A stretch of DNA of 64,000 nucleotides, taken from positions 3,784,501 through 3,848,500 of the forward strand of contig NZ_CP101125.1 of the NCBI RefSeq assembly GCF_024296925.1, given 5' to 3'. The stretch comes from Pseudomonas nunensis. GTDB taxonomy: Bacteria; Pseudomonadota; Gammaproteobacteria; Pseudomonadales; Pseudomonadaceae. Each line of letters begins with the position of its first letter. Position 1 is the stretch's first letter. Below are positions 25,961-37,460 of this stretch, one piece after another. A program made the translations under genes and the position numbers. Under the pieces are notes generated by a model. It had not been told where the DNA came from, did not search any database, and was given only the letters and a program-made list of their open reading frames with translations.

Positions 25961-28342
25961 TCACTTCCTTAACGTGGCGTTCAACCTTTGTTCGAGCGAG
26001 GTGAGGATATTTTGCGTCGTGTTATTCACCTCATCGTCATTAAGAGTGCGCGATGGATGCTGCCAGGTCAAGCCAACTGCGAGGCTTTTTCTATCAGGAT
26101 CAATGCCTTTACCCTGATACACGTCAAATAGCCTGAGGTCCGTCAGCCATTCCCCTGCATTTTCACGGATTACGTCCAGTACGGCGCTGGCTGCGACGTC
26201 TTTTTCGGCAATCAGTGCAAGGTCACGACGCACTTCAGGAAAGCGCGACAACTCTTGGAATTTAGGCATTTTACCCAACGCCACTTCCGCCAGAACCAGC
26301 TCGAAAACGAAGACCGGACGGTCGAGACCGAGGGTTTTCGATAATTCCGGGTGAATCGCGCCGACGTAACCGACCAAGCGACCTTCACGCTCGATGCGCG
26401 CAGTCTGACCTGGATGCAGCGCCGGATGCTTGCCTGGCACGAAAGTGAACGAATCCAGTGCACCGGCAAAGCCCAACACCGCTTCCACGTCAGCCTTGAC
26501 GTCGAAGAAATCCACGACATCGCGACCTTGCGCCCAGCCTTCCGGCAGACGGCTACCGCACACAACACCCGCCAGCATCGGCTCTTGCTTCAAGCCTTCC
26601 AGCTGACCGACAAAACGCAGGCCGCTTTCGAACAGACGGACGCGATCTTGTTGACGGTTCAGGTTGTGCTGAAGCGCCTTGACCAGACCTGGCCACAGGG
26701 ACGAGCGCATCGCCGCCATGTCGTTGGAAATCGGGTTGGCCAGCAGCAGCGGTTCAACACCCGGATTAAACAGTTCGAATTGTTTCGGATCGATGAAGCT
26801 GTAGGTGATTGCTTCCTGATAACCACGGGCTACCAGCAGACGGCGCAGCTCAGGCAGGTCGCTACGAGCTTCGGCCTTGGCTTGCGGCGCCAGACGGGCT
26901 TGCGGGTAACGAACCGGCAGACGGTTGTAACCGTACAGACGGGCCAATTCCTCGATCAGGTCAACTTCCAGGCTGATATCGAAGCGATGGCTTGGCACTT
27001 CTACGCGCCACTGCCCTGCCCCATCGGCGGAAACAGTCAGGCCCAAGCCGTTGAGCAGACGCTCGACTTCGGACGGTTCCATTTCCATGCCCAGCATCTG
27101 GGTGATGCGTTGCGCGCGCAGGGTAACCGGCGCGATTTTCGGCAGGTGCTGCTCGCTGACGGTTTCGATGATCGGGCCGGCTTCGCCGCCAGTGATTTCC
27201 AGCAGCAGGCCAGTGGCGCGCTCCATGGCTTCACGGGCCAGTTGCCAGTCCACGCCACGCTCGTAGCGGTGCGAAGCGTCGGTGTGCAGGCCATAGGAGC
27301 GGGCCTTGCCAGCGACAGCAATCTGATCGAAGAACGCGCTTTCAAGGAACACGTCGCGGGTGGTCGCGGTGTTGACGCCGCTGTGCTCGCCACCCATCAC
27401 GCCAGCAATTGCCAGGGCGCGGGTGTGGTCGGCAATCACCAGCGTATCGCTACGCAGGCTGACTTCCTGACCGTCGAGCAGAACCAGCTTCTCGCCTTCT
27501 TCAGCCATGCGTACGCGGATGCCGCCATTGATTTCGGCGAGATCGAATGCGTGCAGCGGTTGACCCAGCTCCAGCATCACGTAGTTGGTGATGTCGACGG
27601 CAGCGTCGATGCTGCGCACGTCGCCACGGCGCAAGCGCTCGACCATCCACAGCGGCGTTGGCTTGGACAGGTCGACGTTACGGATCACACGACCCAGATA
27701 ACGCGGGCAAGCAGCTGGTGCCAGCACTTCAACCGAACGCACTTCATCGTGCACGGCTGGCACGACAGCCACTACCGGACGGGTGACTTCGGCGTTGTAC
27801 AGCGCGCCGACTTCACGGGCCAGACCGGCCAGGGACAGGCAGTCGCCGCGGTTCGGGGTCAGGTCGACCTCGATGCTGGCGTCGTCCAGGCTCAGGTATT
27901 CACGAATGTCTTGACCGACTGGCGCATCGGCTGGCAATTCCATCAGGCCATCGTTGCCTTCGCCCACTTGCAGCTCGGCTTGCGAGCACAGCATGCCGTT
28001 GGACTCAACGCCACGCAGCTTGGCTTTCTTGATCTTGAAGTCGCCTGGCAGTTCGGCACCGATCATGGCGAACGGAATCTTCAGACCCGGGCGCACGTTA
28101 GGCGCACCGCACACGACCTGGAAAGTCTCCGAGCCATTGCTGACCTGGCAAACACGCAACTTGTCGGCGTCCGGGTGCTGCTCGGTGCTCAGCACCTCGC
28201 CCACCACCACACCGGTGAATTCGCCGGCGGCCAGCGTAACGCTGTCGACCTCAAGACCGGCCATCGACAGACGAGCAACCAGCTCGTCACGACTTACCTG
28301 CGGGCTTACCCAGCCACGCAGCCATTGTTCACTGAATTTCAT
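25961..28342 (-). CDS. pheT: phenylalanyl-tRNA synthetase beta subunit
   Basis: 793 residues, normal for the family. An N-terminal tRNA-binding (EMAP-like) domain (VVGEVLSTEQHPDADKL near 46-62) precedes B3/B4 and B5 domains, a catalytic-like core, and a C-terminal ferredoxin-fold anticodon-binding domain (FPEVRRDLALI). It forms the alpha2-beta2 enzyme with PheS, 26 bases upstream. Confidence 0.98.
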   Translation of the reverse strand: MKFSEQWLRGWVSPQVSRDELVARLSMAGLEVDSVTLAAGEFTGVVVGEVLSTEQHPDADKLRVCQVSNGSETFQVVCGAPNVRPGLKIPFAMIGAELPGDFKIKKAKLRGVESNGMLCSQAELQVGEGNDGLMELPADAPVGQDIREYLSLDDASIEVDLTPNRGDCLSLAGLAREVGALYNAEVTRPVVAVVPAVHDEVRSVEVLAPAACPRYLGRVIRNVDLSKPTPLWMVERLRRGDVRSIDAAVDITNYVMLELGQPLHAFDLAEINGGIRVRMAEEGEKLVLLDGQEVSLRSDTLVIADHTRALAIAGVMGGEHSGVNTATTRDVFLESAFFDQIAVAGKARSYGLHTDASHRYERGVDWQLAREAMERATGLLLEITGGEAGPIIETVSEQHLPKIAPVTLRAQRITQMLGMEMEPSEVERLLNGLGLTVSADGAGQWRVEVPSHRFDISLEVDLIEELARLYGYNRLPVRYPQARLAPQAKAEARSDLPELRRLLVARGYQEAITYSFIDPKQFELFNPGVEPLLLANPISNDMAAMRSSLWPGLVKALQHNLNRQQDRVRLFESGLRFVGQLEGLKQEPMLAGVVCGSRLPEGWAQGRDVVDFFDVKADVEAVLGFAGALDSFTFVPGKHPALHPGQTARIEREGRLVGYVGAIHPELSKTLGLDRPVFVFELVLAEVALGKMPKFQELSRFPEVRRDLALIAEKDVAASAVLDVIRENAGEWLTDLRLFDVYQGKGIDPDRKSLAVGLTWQHPSRTLNDDEVNNTTQNILTSLEQRLNATLRK

Positions 28343-28368
28343 CCTGCTCTCCTAAGAATTCGTTACGA

Positions 28369-29439
<1,071 letters not shown>

Positions 29440-29494
29440 ATGACGTTTAACACCTGGCCCCACAGAGGTGAGGTCGGGTGACTGTCGGGGGTAC

Positions 29495-29851
29495 TTAAGC
29501 CAAGGTGGCTTTAGCTTTCTCGACAATCGCAGCAAACGCCGCTTTTTCGTTCACTGCCAGATCAGCCAGAACCTTACGGTCGATCTCGATGGACGCTTTT
29601 TTCAGGCCGGCGATGAAACGGCTGTAGGACAGACCGTTGATACGTGCACCAGCGTTGATACGAGCGATCCACAGAGCGCGGAACTGACGTTTTTTCTGAC
29701 GACGGTCACGGTAGGCGTATTGGCCTGCCTTGATTACCGCTTGCTTGGCAACACGGAATACGCGCGAGCGAGCGCCGTAGTAGCCTTTAGCAAGTTTCAG
29801 AATTTTTTTGTGACGTTTACGGGCAATGACGCCACGCTTTACACGAGCCAT
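29495..29851 (-). CDS. rplT: 50S ribosomal protein L20
   Basis: 118 residues, very basic, starting MARVKRGV as expected for L20. It is needed for early 50S assembly and in many bacteria also represses its own operon. It follows rpmI by 27 bases. Confidence 0.98.
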   Translation of the reverse strand: MARVKRGVIARKRHKKILKLAKGYYGARSRVFRVAKQAVIKAGQYAYRDRRQKKRQFRALWIARINAGARINGLSYSRFIAGLKKASIEIDRKVLADLAVNEKAAFAAIVEKAKATLA

Positions 29852-29878
29852 GAGTTACTTCCTCTATTCTTGACTAAA

Positions 29879-30073
29879 TTAACGAAGGCGCAGCATGCGC
29901 TCGACTTTTGCCACGTCACACGGTGCCAGCAAGCTGCTACCGCGCAGTTGACGCTTACGCTTGGTCGACATTTTAGTCAGGATGTGGCTCTTGAAAGCGT
30001 GCTTGTGCTTGATACCGTTAGCAGTTTTCAGAAACCGCTTAGCAGCACCACTTTTAGTTTTCATTTTTGGCAT
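29879..30073 (-). CDS. rpmI: 50S ribosomal protein L35
   Basis: 64 residues starting [14 protein letters not shown], the L35 signature. It lies between infC and rplT in the conserved infC-rpmI-rplT order. Confidence 0.98.
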   Translation of the reverse strand: MPKMKTKSGAAKRFLKTANGIKHKHAFKSHILTKMSTKRKRQLRGSSLLAPCDVAKVERMLRLR

Positions 30074-30133
30074 GTTCGGATACTCCGCATTCAGTTGATA
30101 AACATAATCAGAAGGCCTGCCGTGCCCTATTGA

Positions 30134-30685
30134 TTACTTCTTCTTTTTCGGGGCGATGACCATGATCAGCTGGCGTCCTTCCATCTTAGGATGCTGTTCG
30201 ACCGAACCGTACTCGAGCAAGTCACCTTCAACTCGCTTGAGGAGTTCCATCCCCAGCTCCTGGTGGGCCATCTCACGGCCGCGGAATCGCAAGGATACCT
30301 TGGCCCTGTCCCCATCACTCAGGAAACGTACCAGGTTGCGCAGTTTTACCTGGTAATCCCCTTCCTCCGTCCCTGGACGAAACTTGATTTCTTTAACCTG
30401 GATCTGCTTCTGGTTTTTCTTGGCCGCAGCAACCTGCTTCTTCTTCTCGAAGATCGATTTGCCGTAGTCCATCAGTTTGCAAACAGGGGGTACTGCATCG
30501 GCGGAAATTTCCACCAAATCCAGTTTGGCCTCTTCAGCCTTAAGAAGCGCGTCTTCAATTGACACAATCCCAAGCTGCTCACCCTCAGCCCCAATTAACC
30601 GAACCTCGCGTGCCGAGATATTCTCGTTGATCGGGGCTTTCGGTGCAGCTCGTTTATCTTGTCTCATTTCACGCTTAATAGTAAT
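30134..30685 (-). CDS. infC: translation initiation factor IF-3 (AUU start)
   Basis: IF-3 binds the 30S subunit and enforces start-codon choice. I place the start at ATT 30685, giving M-T-I-K-R-E-M-R... and 183 residues. The first ATG (30667) would lose the conserved KREM residues, and GGAG sits just before the ATT. The ATT overlaps the thrS stop (TAATT). The unusual AUU start is the known basis of IF-3 autoregulation. The N-terminal domain carries [14 protein letters not shown]; the C-terminal domain ends MVIAPKKKK. Confidence 0.95.
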   Translation of the reverse strand: MTIKREMRQDKRAAPKAPINENISAREVRLIGAEGEQLGIVSIEDALLKAEEAKLDLVEISADAVPPVCKLMDYGKSIFEKKKQVAAAKKNQKQIQVKEIKFRPGTEEGDYQVKLRNLVRFLSDGDRAKVSLRFRGREMAHQELGMELLKRVEGDLLEYGSVEQHPKMEGRQLIMVIAPKKKK

Positions 30686-32607
30686 TACTCCGAATCTGGG
30701 CGACCACGCCGGGAAACCGCTTGAGCGAGGAACTCAGCGAATTGGGCGACGGGCATCGAGCCCAGGTCAGCACCTTCACGAGTACGCACAGCGACAGTCT
30801 GCATCTCGACTTCCCGATCTCCGATAACCAAGAGATAAGGAACCTTGAGCAAAGTATGCTCGCGGATTTTAAAGCCGATCTTTTCATTTCTCAAGTCAGA
30901 CTTGGCACGAAATCCGCTTTCGTTGAGAGTTTTTTCAACCTCAGCGGCGAAATCAGCCTGCTTGTCAGTGATATTCATGATCACTGCCTGGGTCGGAGCC
31001 AGCCACGCAGGGAACGCACCCTCGTAGTGCTCGATCAGGATTCCGACAAAACGTTCGAAGGATCCGAGGATCGCCCGGTGCAACATAACCGGGTGCTTGC
31101 GACTGTTGTCTTCGGAGACGTATTCGGCTCCCAAACGGACAGGCAGATTAAAATCGAGCTGCAGGGTACCACACTGCCAGACACGACCGAGGCAATCTTT
31201 CAGCGAGAATTCGATCTTCGGACCGTAGAACGCACCTTCACCCGGCTGCAAATCGTACGGCAAGCCCGCGCTATCAAGGGCTGCAGCCAAGGCTGCTTCG
31301 GCGCGATCCCACAATTCGTCCGAACCAACGCGTTTTTCCGGACGAGTGGACAGCTTCATCTCGACGTCTTTAAAGCCGAAGTCGGCATAAACGTCCATGG
31401 TCAGCTTGATGAACGCAGCGGATTCGGCCTGCATCTGCTCTTCGGTGCAGAAAATGTGTGCGTCGTCTTGGGTGAACGCACGTACACGCATGATGCCGTG
31501 CAAGGCACCCGATGGCTCGTTACGGTGGCAAGCACCGAATTCAGCCAGGCGCATCGGCAACTCGCGGTAGCTCTTCAGGCCTTGATTGAACACCTGCACG
31601 TGGCAAGGGCAGTTCATCGGCTTGATGGCGTAGTCGCGGTTTTCCGACTGAGTGGTGAACATGTTGTCGGCGTAGTTGGCCCAGTGCCCGGATTTCTCCC
31701 ACAGGCTGCGGTCAACGACTTGTGGAGTCTTGATCTCCAGATAGCCGTTGTCGCGCTGAACTTTGCGCATGTACTGCTCGAGCACTTGGTACAGGGTCCA
31801 GCCGTTCGGGTGCCAGAACACCATGCCCGGCGACTCTTCTTGGGTATGGAACAGGCCCAGGCGCTTGCCGATCTTGCGGTGATCGCGCTTTTCAGCTTCT
31901 TCGATGCGCTGGATGTAAGCCGCCAACTGCTTCTTGTCAGCCCAGGCAGTACCGTAAACGCGCTGCAATTGCTCGTTCTTGGCATCGCCACGCCAGTAGG
32001 CGCCGGACAACTTGGTCAGCTTGAAGGATTTCAGGAAGCGCGTGTTCGGCACGTGCGGACCGCGGCACATGTCGACGTATTCTTCGTGATAGTACAGACC
32101 CATGGCCTGCTCGTTGGGCATGTCCTCGACCAGGCGCAACTTGTAGTCTTCGCCACGGGCCTTGAACACTTCGATCACTTCGGCGCGCGGAGTGACTTTC
32201 TTGATCACGTCGTAATCTTTCTCGATCAGCTGCTGCATGCGCTGTTCGATCGCGGCCAGGTCGTCCGGAGTGAAAGGACGCTCGAAGGCGATGTCGTAAT
32301 AGAAGCCTTCGTCGATGACCGGACCGATGACCATCTTGGCCGTCGGGTACAACTGCTTGACCGCGTGGCCAACCAGGTGGGCGCAAGAGTGGCGAATGAT
32401 CTCCAGCCCCTCTTCATCCTTTGGCGTAATGATTTGCAGCGTGGAATCGCTGTCGATGATGTCGCTGGCGTCAACCAGCTTGCCATTGACCTTGCCGGCC
32501 ACGGTGGCTTTGGCCAGGCCAGCACCAATGGATGCGGCGACCTCGGCTACGGAAACCGGGTGATCGAATGAACGTTGACTGCCGTCGGGAAGAGTAATAG
32601 TTGGCAT
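30685..32607 (-). CDS. thrS: threonyl-tRNA synthetase
   Basis: 640 residues: an N-terminal TGS domain ([19 protein letters not shown]), an editing domain with [11 protein letters not shown] and the later [11 protein letters not shown], a class II core (motif 2 FRNEPS-like [12 protein letters not shown]) and a C-terminal anticodon domain. The start at 32607 (MPTITLPDG) has GGAGGCGCC directly before it; the ATG at 32640 has no support. It is the first gene of the thrS-infC-rpmI-rplT block. Confidence 0.97.
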   Translation of the reverse strand: MPTITLPDGSQRSFDHPVSVAEVAASIGAGLAKATVAGKVNGKLVDASDIIDSDSTLQIITPKDEEGLEIIRHSCAHLVGHAVKQLYPTAKMVIGPVIDEGFYYDIAFERPFTPDDLAAIEQRMQQLIEKDYDVIKKVTPRAEVIEVFKARGEDYKLRLVEDMPNEQAMGLYYHEEYVDMCRGPHVPNTRFLKSFKLTKLSGAYWRGDAKNEQLQRVYGTAWADKKQLAAYIQRIEEAEKRDHRKIGKRLGLFHTQEESPGMVFWHPNGWTLYQVLEQYMRKVQRDNGYLEIKTPQVVDRSLWEKSGHWANYADNMFTTQSENRDYAIKPMNCPCHVQVFNQGLKSYRELPMRLAEFGACHRNEPSGALHGIMRVRAFTQDDAHIFCTEEQMQAESAAFIKLTMDVYADFGFKDVEMKLSTRPEKRVGSDELWDRAEAALAAALDSAGLPYDLQPGEGAFYGPKIEFSLKDCLGRVWQCGTLQLDFNLPVRLGAEYVSEDNSRKHPVMLHRAILGSFERFVGILIEHYEGAFPAWLAPTQAVIMNITDKQADFAAEVEKTLNESGFRAKSDLRNEKIGFKIREHTLLKVPYLLVIGDREVEMQTVAVRTREGADLGSMPVAQFAEFLAQAVSRRGRPDSE

Positions 32608-32980
32608 GGCGCCTCCTCTCCTAGTGGTGACCCCTACCAAAGGTCACGTGGGTTGGGATGAGCCAGTACAAGATCCGATCCAGGCCATTCAATAACGAAC
32701 GCCTGCCTTACAGCGGCAGGAGCCTTGCGGCCAACCGGAAAACCGAACCAGAGTGACTGGGATTCAAATCAGGGTTATTCGTGCCTCTGCCGCTACCGGG
32801 ACCAATGGTCACCGGAGCCCGCAAAAGCCCGAGCGAGGCATGCTAGCACAGATGAACGGTCGTCGCGGTAGAGAGGTTTTCTGCTGGGGCAAATCAGGCG
32901 ATTTTATGCCAGAGTGATGAACTTGAACCCCGCTTTACCCCTCAGATAACAAGACATTGACCCACAAGGAGCATCCCAGC
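32608..32980 (-). promoter_or_regulatory. thrS leader region
   Basis: No gene in 370 bases. On the minus strand a hairpin GTGACC/GGTCAC (about 32627-32647) sits just before the thrS ribosome site, and a related GGTGACC...GGTCCC element lies further up (near 32797-32812). In E. coli, thrS represses its own translation through tRNA-like leader hairpins. A similar role here is an inference. The right end also holds the start region of the next plus-strand gene. Confidence 0.35.
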
Positions 32981-33283
32981 ATGCGTCTGAATCGTTTGTT
33001 CGCTGTAGTCGCCCCCATCGTCCTGCTGCTGCCAATGGCCGCCCATGCCGAATGGCCAAAGGGTGAGCGCGAGAAATACATGGCTCAGTGCACCCAGGCA
33101 GCCACCCCGCAAATCGGCGCGGCTGCTGCCAATGCTCACTGCGCTTGCGGTGCTGACGCGATCAAATCGTACCCGGCCAAGGACCTTCAAGCCCTGATGG
33201 ACAACAAAGCTGATGAAGCTTTGCAACGTAAGGCGCTGACCCAGATTTCTTCCTGCAAAGCCGATAACAAGGCAAAAAAATAA
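32981..33283 (+). CDS. small secreted protein
   Basis: A 100-residue protein with a signal peptide (MRLNRLFAVVAPIVLLLPMAAHA, cleavage after AHA) and a mature part with Cys residues in CTQ, HCACG and SSC, suggesting disulfides in the periplasm. It has no named domain that I recognise. The start at 32981 has AAGGAG nine bases upstream; a longer frame to 32957 would spoil the signal peptide. Confidence 0.8.
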   Translation: MRLNRLFAVVAPIVLLLPMAAHAEWPKGEREKYMAQCTQAATPQIGAAAANAHCACGADAIKSYPAKDLQALMDNKADEALQRKALTQISSCKADNKAKK

Positions 33284-33288
33284 GCCCT

Positions 33289-33346
33289 GAAAAGCGCTTT
33301 AAAGGCTCCTTCAGCCAGTGAAAAGCCTCCGAAAAGCGCTTTTTTG
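33289..33346 (+). terminator. terminator after the secreted protein gene
   Basis: A long hairpin: AAAAGCGCTTT and AAGGCT pair with AGCCT and AAAAGCGCTTTT, followed by a run of T at 33340-33345. Confidence 0.7.
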
Positions 33347-33575
33347 TACAATTTATGCAGGTTTTACAGCTTTTTTTATCGTCTTTACTTTCGGCTGAAA
33401 GCCTTTTAAATCGGGGCTTTCAGCGCGATGAAGCAGTAAAGAAAGCGCGACTGTTTGGCAAACAACCCCTCTGGGGGGCTCCCAAACCGTACATTTCGAC
33501 TATGATAGTCCCGTGTGCCCAGTTGGCCTGAGCAGCACAGTACTACTGAAAATATATGTTTCTTGGAGATACACC

Positions 33576-33788
33576 ATGTCTAATCGCCAAACCGGCACCG
33601 TTAAATGGTTCAACGATGAAAAAGGCTTCGGCTTCATCACTCCTCAAGGTGGCGGTGACGACCTGTTCGTACACTTCAAAGCTATCGAAAGCGACGGTTT
33701 CAAAAGCCTGAAAGAAGGCCAAACCGTTTCCTTCGTGGCTGAGAAAGGCCAAAAGGGTATGCAAGCTGCACAAGTTCGCCCAGAGTAA
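33576..33788 (+). CDS. cold-shock domain protein (CspA family)
   Basis: A 70-residue OB-fold RNA chaperone with both RNA-binding motifs, KGFGFITP and DLFVHF. The start at ATG 33576 ([12 protein letters not shown]) has TTGGAG upstream; the longer frame to 33513 has no support. About 230 bases of AT-richer DNA precede it, enough for the long structured leader common to cold-shock genes. Confidence 0.95.
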   Translation: MSNRQTGTVKWFNDEKGFGFITPQGGGDDLFVHFKAIESDGFKSLKEGQTVSFVAEKGQKGMQAAQVRPE

Positions 33789-33802
33789 GTTTCTGGCGCA
33801 CT

Positions 33803-33834
33803 AAAAAAACCCCGTCCATGTGACGGGGTTTTTT
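33803..33834 (+). terminator. csp terminator
   Basis: CCCCGTC and GACGGGG form a GC stem around CATGT, flanked by A7 and T6, so it can work in both directions (csp and the convergent gene at 33861). Confidence 0.9.
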
Positions 33835-33860
33835 ATGGGCGAAACAAAAGCTGCCAGCGA

Positions 33861-34181
33861 TCAGCCGCAGTTGACGCGCGTGATCACCAGGTTGTCATCG
33901 GTGTTCAGGTTCAGGCGATCCGAGCGGTACTCCAGAGTCACCATGTCGCTGGGCTTGAGGATCCGGGCATTCTGCGCGCCTGCGCGAGTGCGGGCCTGTT
34001 CCAGCAGTTCTGGTGAAGCCTTTTTGCCGATGGTGAATTGCGCCGCTTCTGAATCACAGCGGCTGTGGCCGGTGTCGGTCACCACAGGGTCCTTTGCTGC
34101 CGACTCGGTGGAGGGAGTACTGCAACCGGCCAGCATGGCAACGGCCAACAAAGTACCCAATGACGCGAGCTTCCAAGGCAT
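33861..34181 (-). CDS. I78-family peptidase inhibitor lipoprotein
   Basis: A 106-residue lipoprotein. The lipobox LAGC follows a short signal (ends near residue 19), and the C-terminal half matches the inhibitor I78 fold (CDSEAAQFTIGKKAS, then ARILKPSDMVTLEYRSDRLN, ending in ITRVNCG). It is predicted to be membrane-anchored in the periplasm and to inhibit serine proteases. The start at 34181 follows AGGAGG; a Met six codons upstream is less likely. Confidence 0.85.
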   Translation of the reverse strand: MPWKLASLGTLLAVAMLAGCSTPSTESAAKDPVVTDTGHSRCDSEAAQFTIGKKASPELLEQARTRAGAQNARILKPSDMVTLEYRSDRLNLNTDDNLVITRVNCG

Positions 34182-34348
34182 GAAGCCTCCTTCTTTCAAT
34201 AGTTAAGCTGAGTTCGTGCGACCGCCAATCCGGCCTTTGGTTTCACAGACAGCGCTATCGCCCTGTCCCTCTGTCTGGACAATCAGCGAGTTTGCCTGAG
34301 CGTCGCCGTGCCGTTCAGCACTCAATCGTGACTGAATATGAACAGCAC

Positions 34349-34654
34349 TCAATAGATGTCGATGTAGTCGAACGGCGGCGTCGGCCAGTTCTCTTTCAGC
34401 GCATTGAAGATCTGCATGACCCAGACCTCATCACTGGCGGCGACCAATCCCACGTAGCCCGAGCCCTTGGCCCACGTCTCAAGACGAAACAGCAGCCCAC
34501 CGATGTCGGTGCCGCCCACAACGCCCGACGAAATGTAAGCGATGCCAGCCTTGGTCACCCGCAACTGGGTGTGCTCATCGTCGCTGGCGGAGGCCAGCAG
34601 TTGGCGCACAGCTTCAAGGGTCAAACCGTCAGGGGTATTCAAATCGATCTGCAC
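34349..34654 (-). CDS. conserved hypothetical protein
   Basis: A 101-residue soluble protein starting with GTG (AAGGA eight bases upstream). It has no motif I recognise. The sequence has a mixed alpha/beta pattern (LRVTKAGIAYISS, then VGLVAASDEVWVMQIFNAL) and ends in FDYIDIY. Confidence 0.65.
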   Translation of the reverse strand: MQIDLNTPDGLTLEAVRQLLASASDDEHTQLRVTKAGIAYISSGVVGGTDIGGLLFRLETWAKGSGYVGLVAASDEVWVMQIFNALKENWPTPPFDYIDIY

Positions 34655-34786
34655 AGCGCGGTCCTTGAAAATCCATCAAAGACCAAGTGTCGCATAGCCC
34701 TCCCCTCATGCCTAAGTCGGAGTGCCAAACAGCGCGCAAAATGGTTAACTCGGAACTCAGACTTTTCCGACTTCACGAGCGCCATC

Positions 34787-34999
34787 ATGACCACCCTAAG
34801 CATCGACGCCGACATCAAAGCCAAGTGGGCACAGGGCCACAGTTCTTACAGCCCTGGCAGCCCGGAAGAGCTGGCAATCATTGGAATCGATCTGTTGGTC
34901 AAGGAGCTGGGAACGCAAGCCGCGCAGTCGTTCATCGCCCAGGTATTCGAGAAATACCCGGCTGACTATCTCGGCGTGGTGGATTCAGGCAGGGAATAA
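34787..34999 (+). CDS. small conserved hypothetical protein
   Basis: A 70-residue acidic protein starting at ATG 34787 (MTTLSIDADIKAKW). It has no known domain. A longer in-frame reading upstream overlaps the opposite-strand gene and lacks support. Confidence 0.6.
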   Translation: MTTLSIDADIKAKWAQGHSSYSPGSPEELAIIGIDLLVKELGTQAAQSFIAQVFEKYPADYLGVVDSGRE

Positions 35000-35026
35000 A
35001 AACCCGCAGGCTGGCACCTGCGGGTA
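35000..35026 (-). terminator. terminator at the end of the rbs operon
   Basis: ACCCGCAGG and CCTGCGGGT pair around TGCCAG, followed on the minus strand by TTTTTATT. It lies between the last operon gene and the convergent small gene. Confidence 0.85.
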
Positions 35027-35032
35027 TACGAC

Positions 35033-36061
35033 TTACTTCAGACGACCCAGACGCTGGGTCAGCAGGTCGAAGAAACCCTGGGCATCGCCATTCTCGACCC
35101 AGAAAGCATTCTTCGGCGCTTTCAGTCCGTCATACCAATCGACGACAGTCTGGCCAAAGGTGATGCCTTCGCGGCTGTCGATCGCCACGTTGACCGAACG
35201 ACCGGTGAACAGCTCCGGCTTCAGCAGGTAAGCGATAACGGTGGCGTCATGCACCGGGCCGCCAGGAATGCCGTAGTGCTCCATGTCGCCCTTGACGTAC
35301 TCATTGAGAATATCGCCCACGATCTTGCCGGCATTGTTGTTGAGCGCGGCGATCTGTTTCAGGCGCGCGTCGCTGGTGAGGATCTTGTGGGTCACGTCCA
35401 GCGGCAGGTAAGTCAGCTTCACGCCGCTCTTGAGTACCACTTCCGCCGCCTGTGGGTCGGCGAACAGGTTGAACTCGGCCACCGGCGTGATGTTGCCGCC
35501 ATTGAAGTGCGCACCGCCCATGATCACCACTTCCTTGATGCCCTGAACGATTTCAGGTTCCTGGATCAGCGCCAGGGCCAGGTTGGTCTGCGGACCGAGC
35601 ATGGCGATGGTAATGCTGTGGGGCTTGGCAGCTTTCAAGGTATCGATCAGGTAATTGACCGCATTGCCCTCGGCCAGGCCTTTCTTCGGCTCGTGCACGG
35701 TGACACCCGACAGGCCTTCCTTGCCATGGATGTTCTCGGCATAGATCGGCGTGCGCATCAGCGGTTTCGGCGCGCCAGCGTAGACCGGCACGTCTTCGCG
35801 CCCTGCCCACTCACGAGCCAGCCGCGCATTACGCGAAGTCTTGTCCAGACGCACGTTGCCCGCCACGGTGGTCAGCGCGCGAATGTTCAGTTCTTCCGGC
35901 GAAGCCAGCGCAAACAGCAAGGCAACCACGTCATCGGCACCCGGGTCGGTGTCGATGATCAAGTCGATCTTTTCCGCCGCCTGGGCGCTTGTTGCAGTGA
36001 TGAAAGACAAAAGCAGCAGACTCCGGAGCAGATGATGCAGTTTCTGAGCATAGCGGTGCAT
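35033..36061 (-). CDS. exported nucleoside hydrolase
   Basis: A 342-residue hydrolase of the inosine-uridine-preferring type that releases ribose and base from nucleosides. The DTDPGADD motif near residue 36 binds calcium. An N-terminal signal (LLRSLLLLSFITATSAQAA) predicts a periplasmic enzyme. The start at ATG 36061 follows AAGGAG; the longer frame to 36154 reads into the rbsD end. It is the last gene after rbsBACRKD, 44 bases after rbsD, so the ribose it frees outside the membrane could be taken up by RbsABC. Confidence 0.9.
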   Translation of the reverse strand: MHRYAQKLHHLLRSLLLLSFITATSAQAAEKIDLIIDTDPGADDVVALLFALASPEELNIRALTTVAGNVRLDKTSRNARLAREWAGREDVPVYAGAPKPLMRTPIYAENIHGKEGLSGVTVHEPKKGLAEGNAVNYLIDTLKAAKPHSITIAMLGPQTNLALALIQEPEIVQGIKEVVIMGGAHFNGGNITPVAEFNLFADPQAAEVVLKSGVKLTYLPLDVTHKILTSDARLKQIAALNNNAGKIVGDILNEYVKGDMEHYGIPGGPVHDATVIAYLLKPELFTGRSVNVAIDSREGITFGQTVVDWYDGLKAPKNAFWVENGDAQGFFDLLTQRLGRLK

Positions 36062-36105
36062 AGCGCACTCCTTGTGCATGGGAAAGCAGAAAAGGTTACA
36101 GCGAG

Positions 36106-36510
36106 TTAGAACGTCACCCCGGACACCAGCACGATGTTGCAGTACGGCGAACATTCGCCTGTACGAACAATCGCCCGTGCCTGTCGGCTGAGGACTTTGA
36201 ATTGCTCATGGCTGAGCAGGTCACGGCGGCCCAGCGAGCCTTCGGCATTCAGCTCATCGAGTGTCGTCAGGGCCGAGGGTTGCTTGTCCAGGATCTCTTG
36301 GGCGAGCACATGGCTTTCGACCTGCATTTCGCTGAGCAGCACTTTCAAGGTGCTGACGAAATCCGGAATGCCGTGGGTCAAGGCCAGGTCGATCAATTCC
36401 ACGCCCGGCGGCACTGGCAGGCCGGCATCGCCGATCACCACCATGTCGCCATGGCCCAGGGATGCGATCAGCCGCGATAGCGCGACGTTGAGCAAAGGTG
36501 TCTTTTTCAT
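36106..36510 (-). CDS. rbsD: D-ribose pyranase
   Basis: 134 residues. It interconverts the beta-pyranose and furanose forms of ribose so that ribokinase can use it. The RbsD hallmarks [16 protein letters not shown] (19-34) and the C-terminal [15 protein letters not shown] are intact. It overlaps rbsK by ATGA. Confidence 0.96.
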   Translation of the reverse strand: MKKTPLLNVALSRLIASLGHGDMVVIGDAGLPVPPGVELIDLALTHGIPDFVSTLKVLLSEMQVESHVLAQEILDKQPSALTTLDELNAEGSLGRRDLLSHEQFKVLSRQARAIVRTGECSPYCNIVLVSGVTF

Positions 36511-37424
36511 GGTGTCTTAAAGGCCTGTACTTCGGACAAGGTAGGAATCGAAGGCTGGGCACCCGCACGGGTAACCGAGAGCGCTGCGGCGACCTGACCA
36601 AAACGGATCGCTTCGGCCTCGGTTTTGCCAGACGCCAACGCAGCAGCGAAACCACCGACAAAGGTGTCACCCGCCGCCGTCGTATCCACCGCTTTCACGC
36701 TCGGCGCAAGGAAATGCTCGAAGCCGGTGCCGTTGGCAAACAGCGAGCCTTGGGCGCCAAGGGTAATGATGACTTTCGCGGCGCCCATGGCGAGCAATCG
36801 GGTCGCGGCAGTTTCGGCGGTTTCCAAGGAGTCCACCGGCAAGCCGCTCAGGGCCGACGCTTCGCTTTCATTGGGGATCAGGTAGTCGATGGCCGAGTAC
36901 CAATCCGCTGGCAGCGGACGGCTGGCCGGGGCCGGATTGAGGATGACGGTCTTGCCCAGTTCACGGCCGCGCTTGAGCGCATGACCGACCGTGGCGTCCG
37001 GGACTTCCAGTTGACAGATAATCACGTCCGCCGCTTGCAACACCGAGTCGAAACGGTCGATCACTTCAGGCGTCAGCGCACCGTTGGCACCGGCGACAAT
37101 CACGATCGCGTTCTGGCTATTGTCATCGACCACTATCAACGCTACGCCGCTGGCGCCATCGACAATGCTCACTGCCTGACAATCGATCTGTTCGGCCAAC
37201 AGCGCCCCGCGCAATTCCTGGCCATAGGCATCGGTGCCGACGCAGCCGACCATCGACACCTCAGCACCCAGACGCGCGGCAGCCACGGCCTGGTTCGCAC
37301 CCTTGCCGCCGGACACCGTGGCAAACGACTGGCCGATCAGCGTTTCACCGCCGCGAGGCAGTCGTGGCGCCCGGGTCACCAGGTCCATGTTCAGGCTGCC
37401 TATTACCACTACTTTTGCTGGCAT
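36507..37424 (-). CDS. rbsK: ribokinase
   Basis: A 305-residue PfkB-family kinase that phosphorylates ribose to ribose 5-phosphate. N-terminal GSLNMDL and [15 protein letters not shown] (39-53) and C-terminal [14 protein letters not shown], with the catalytic Asp, are present. It starts 36 bases after rbsR. Confidence 0.96.
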   Translation of the reverse strand: MPAKVVVIGSLNMDLVTRAPRLPRGGETLIGQSFATVSGGKGANQAVAAARLGAEVSMVGCVGTDAYGQELRGALLAEQIDCQAVSIVDGASGVALIVVDDNSQNAIVIVAGANGALTPEVIDRFDSVLQAADVIICQLEVPDATVGHALKRGRELGKTVILNPAPASRPLPADWYSAIDYLIPNESEASALSGLPVDSLETAETAATRLLAMGAAKVIITLGAQGSLFANGTGFEHFLAPSVKAVDTTAAGDTFVGGFAAALASGKTEAEAIRFGQVAAALSVTRAGAQPSIPTLSEVQAFKTP

Positions 37425-37460
37425 ACGTCACTACTCATTAATTCGGTTTCTGCTGTGCTT

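Noticed and set aside
30721..32571. 616-codon plus-strand frame opposite thrS
   Set aside because: Antisense shadow of thrS; composition is typical of reverse-complemented coding DNA.
33289..33440. Repeated AAAAGCGCTTT units considered as a small CRISPR-like or REP array
   Set aside because: Only two units, and they pair with each other as one terminator hairpin; there are no regular spacers.
34292..34999. 235-codon plus-strand frame ahead of the small protein at 34787
   Set aside because: The first 165 codons are antisense to the gene at 34349; only the last 70 codons look like a real protein.
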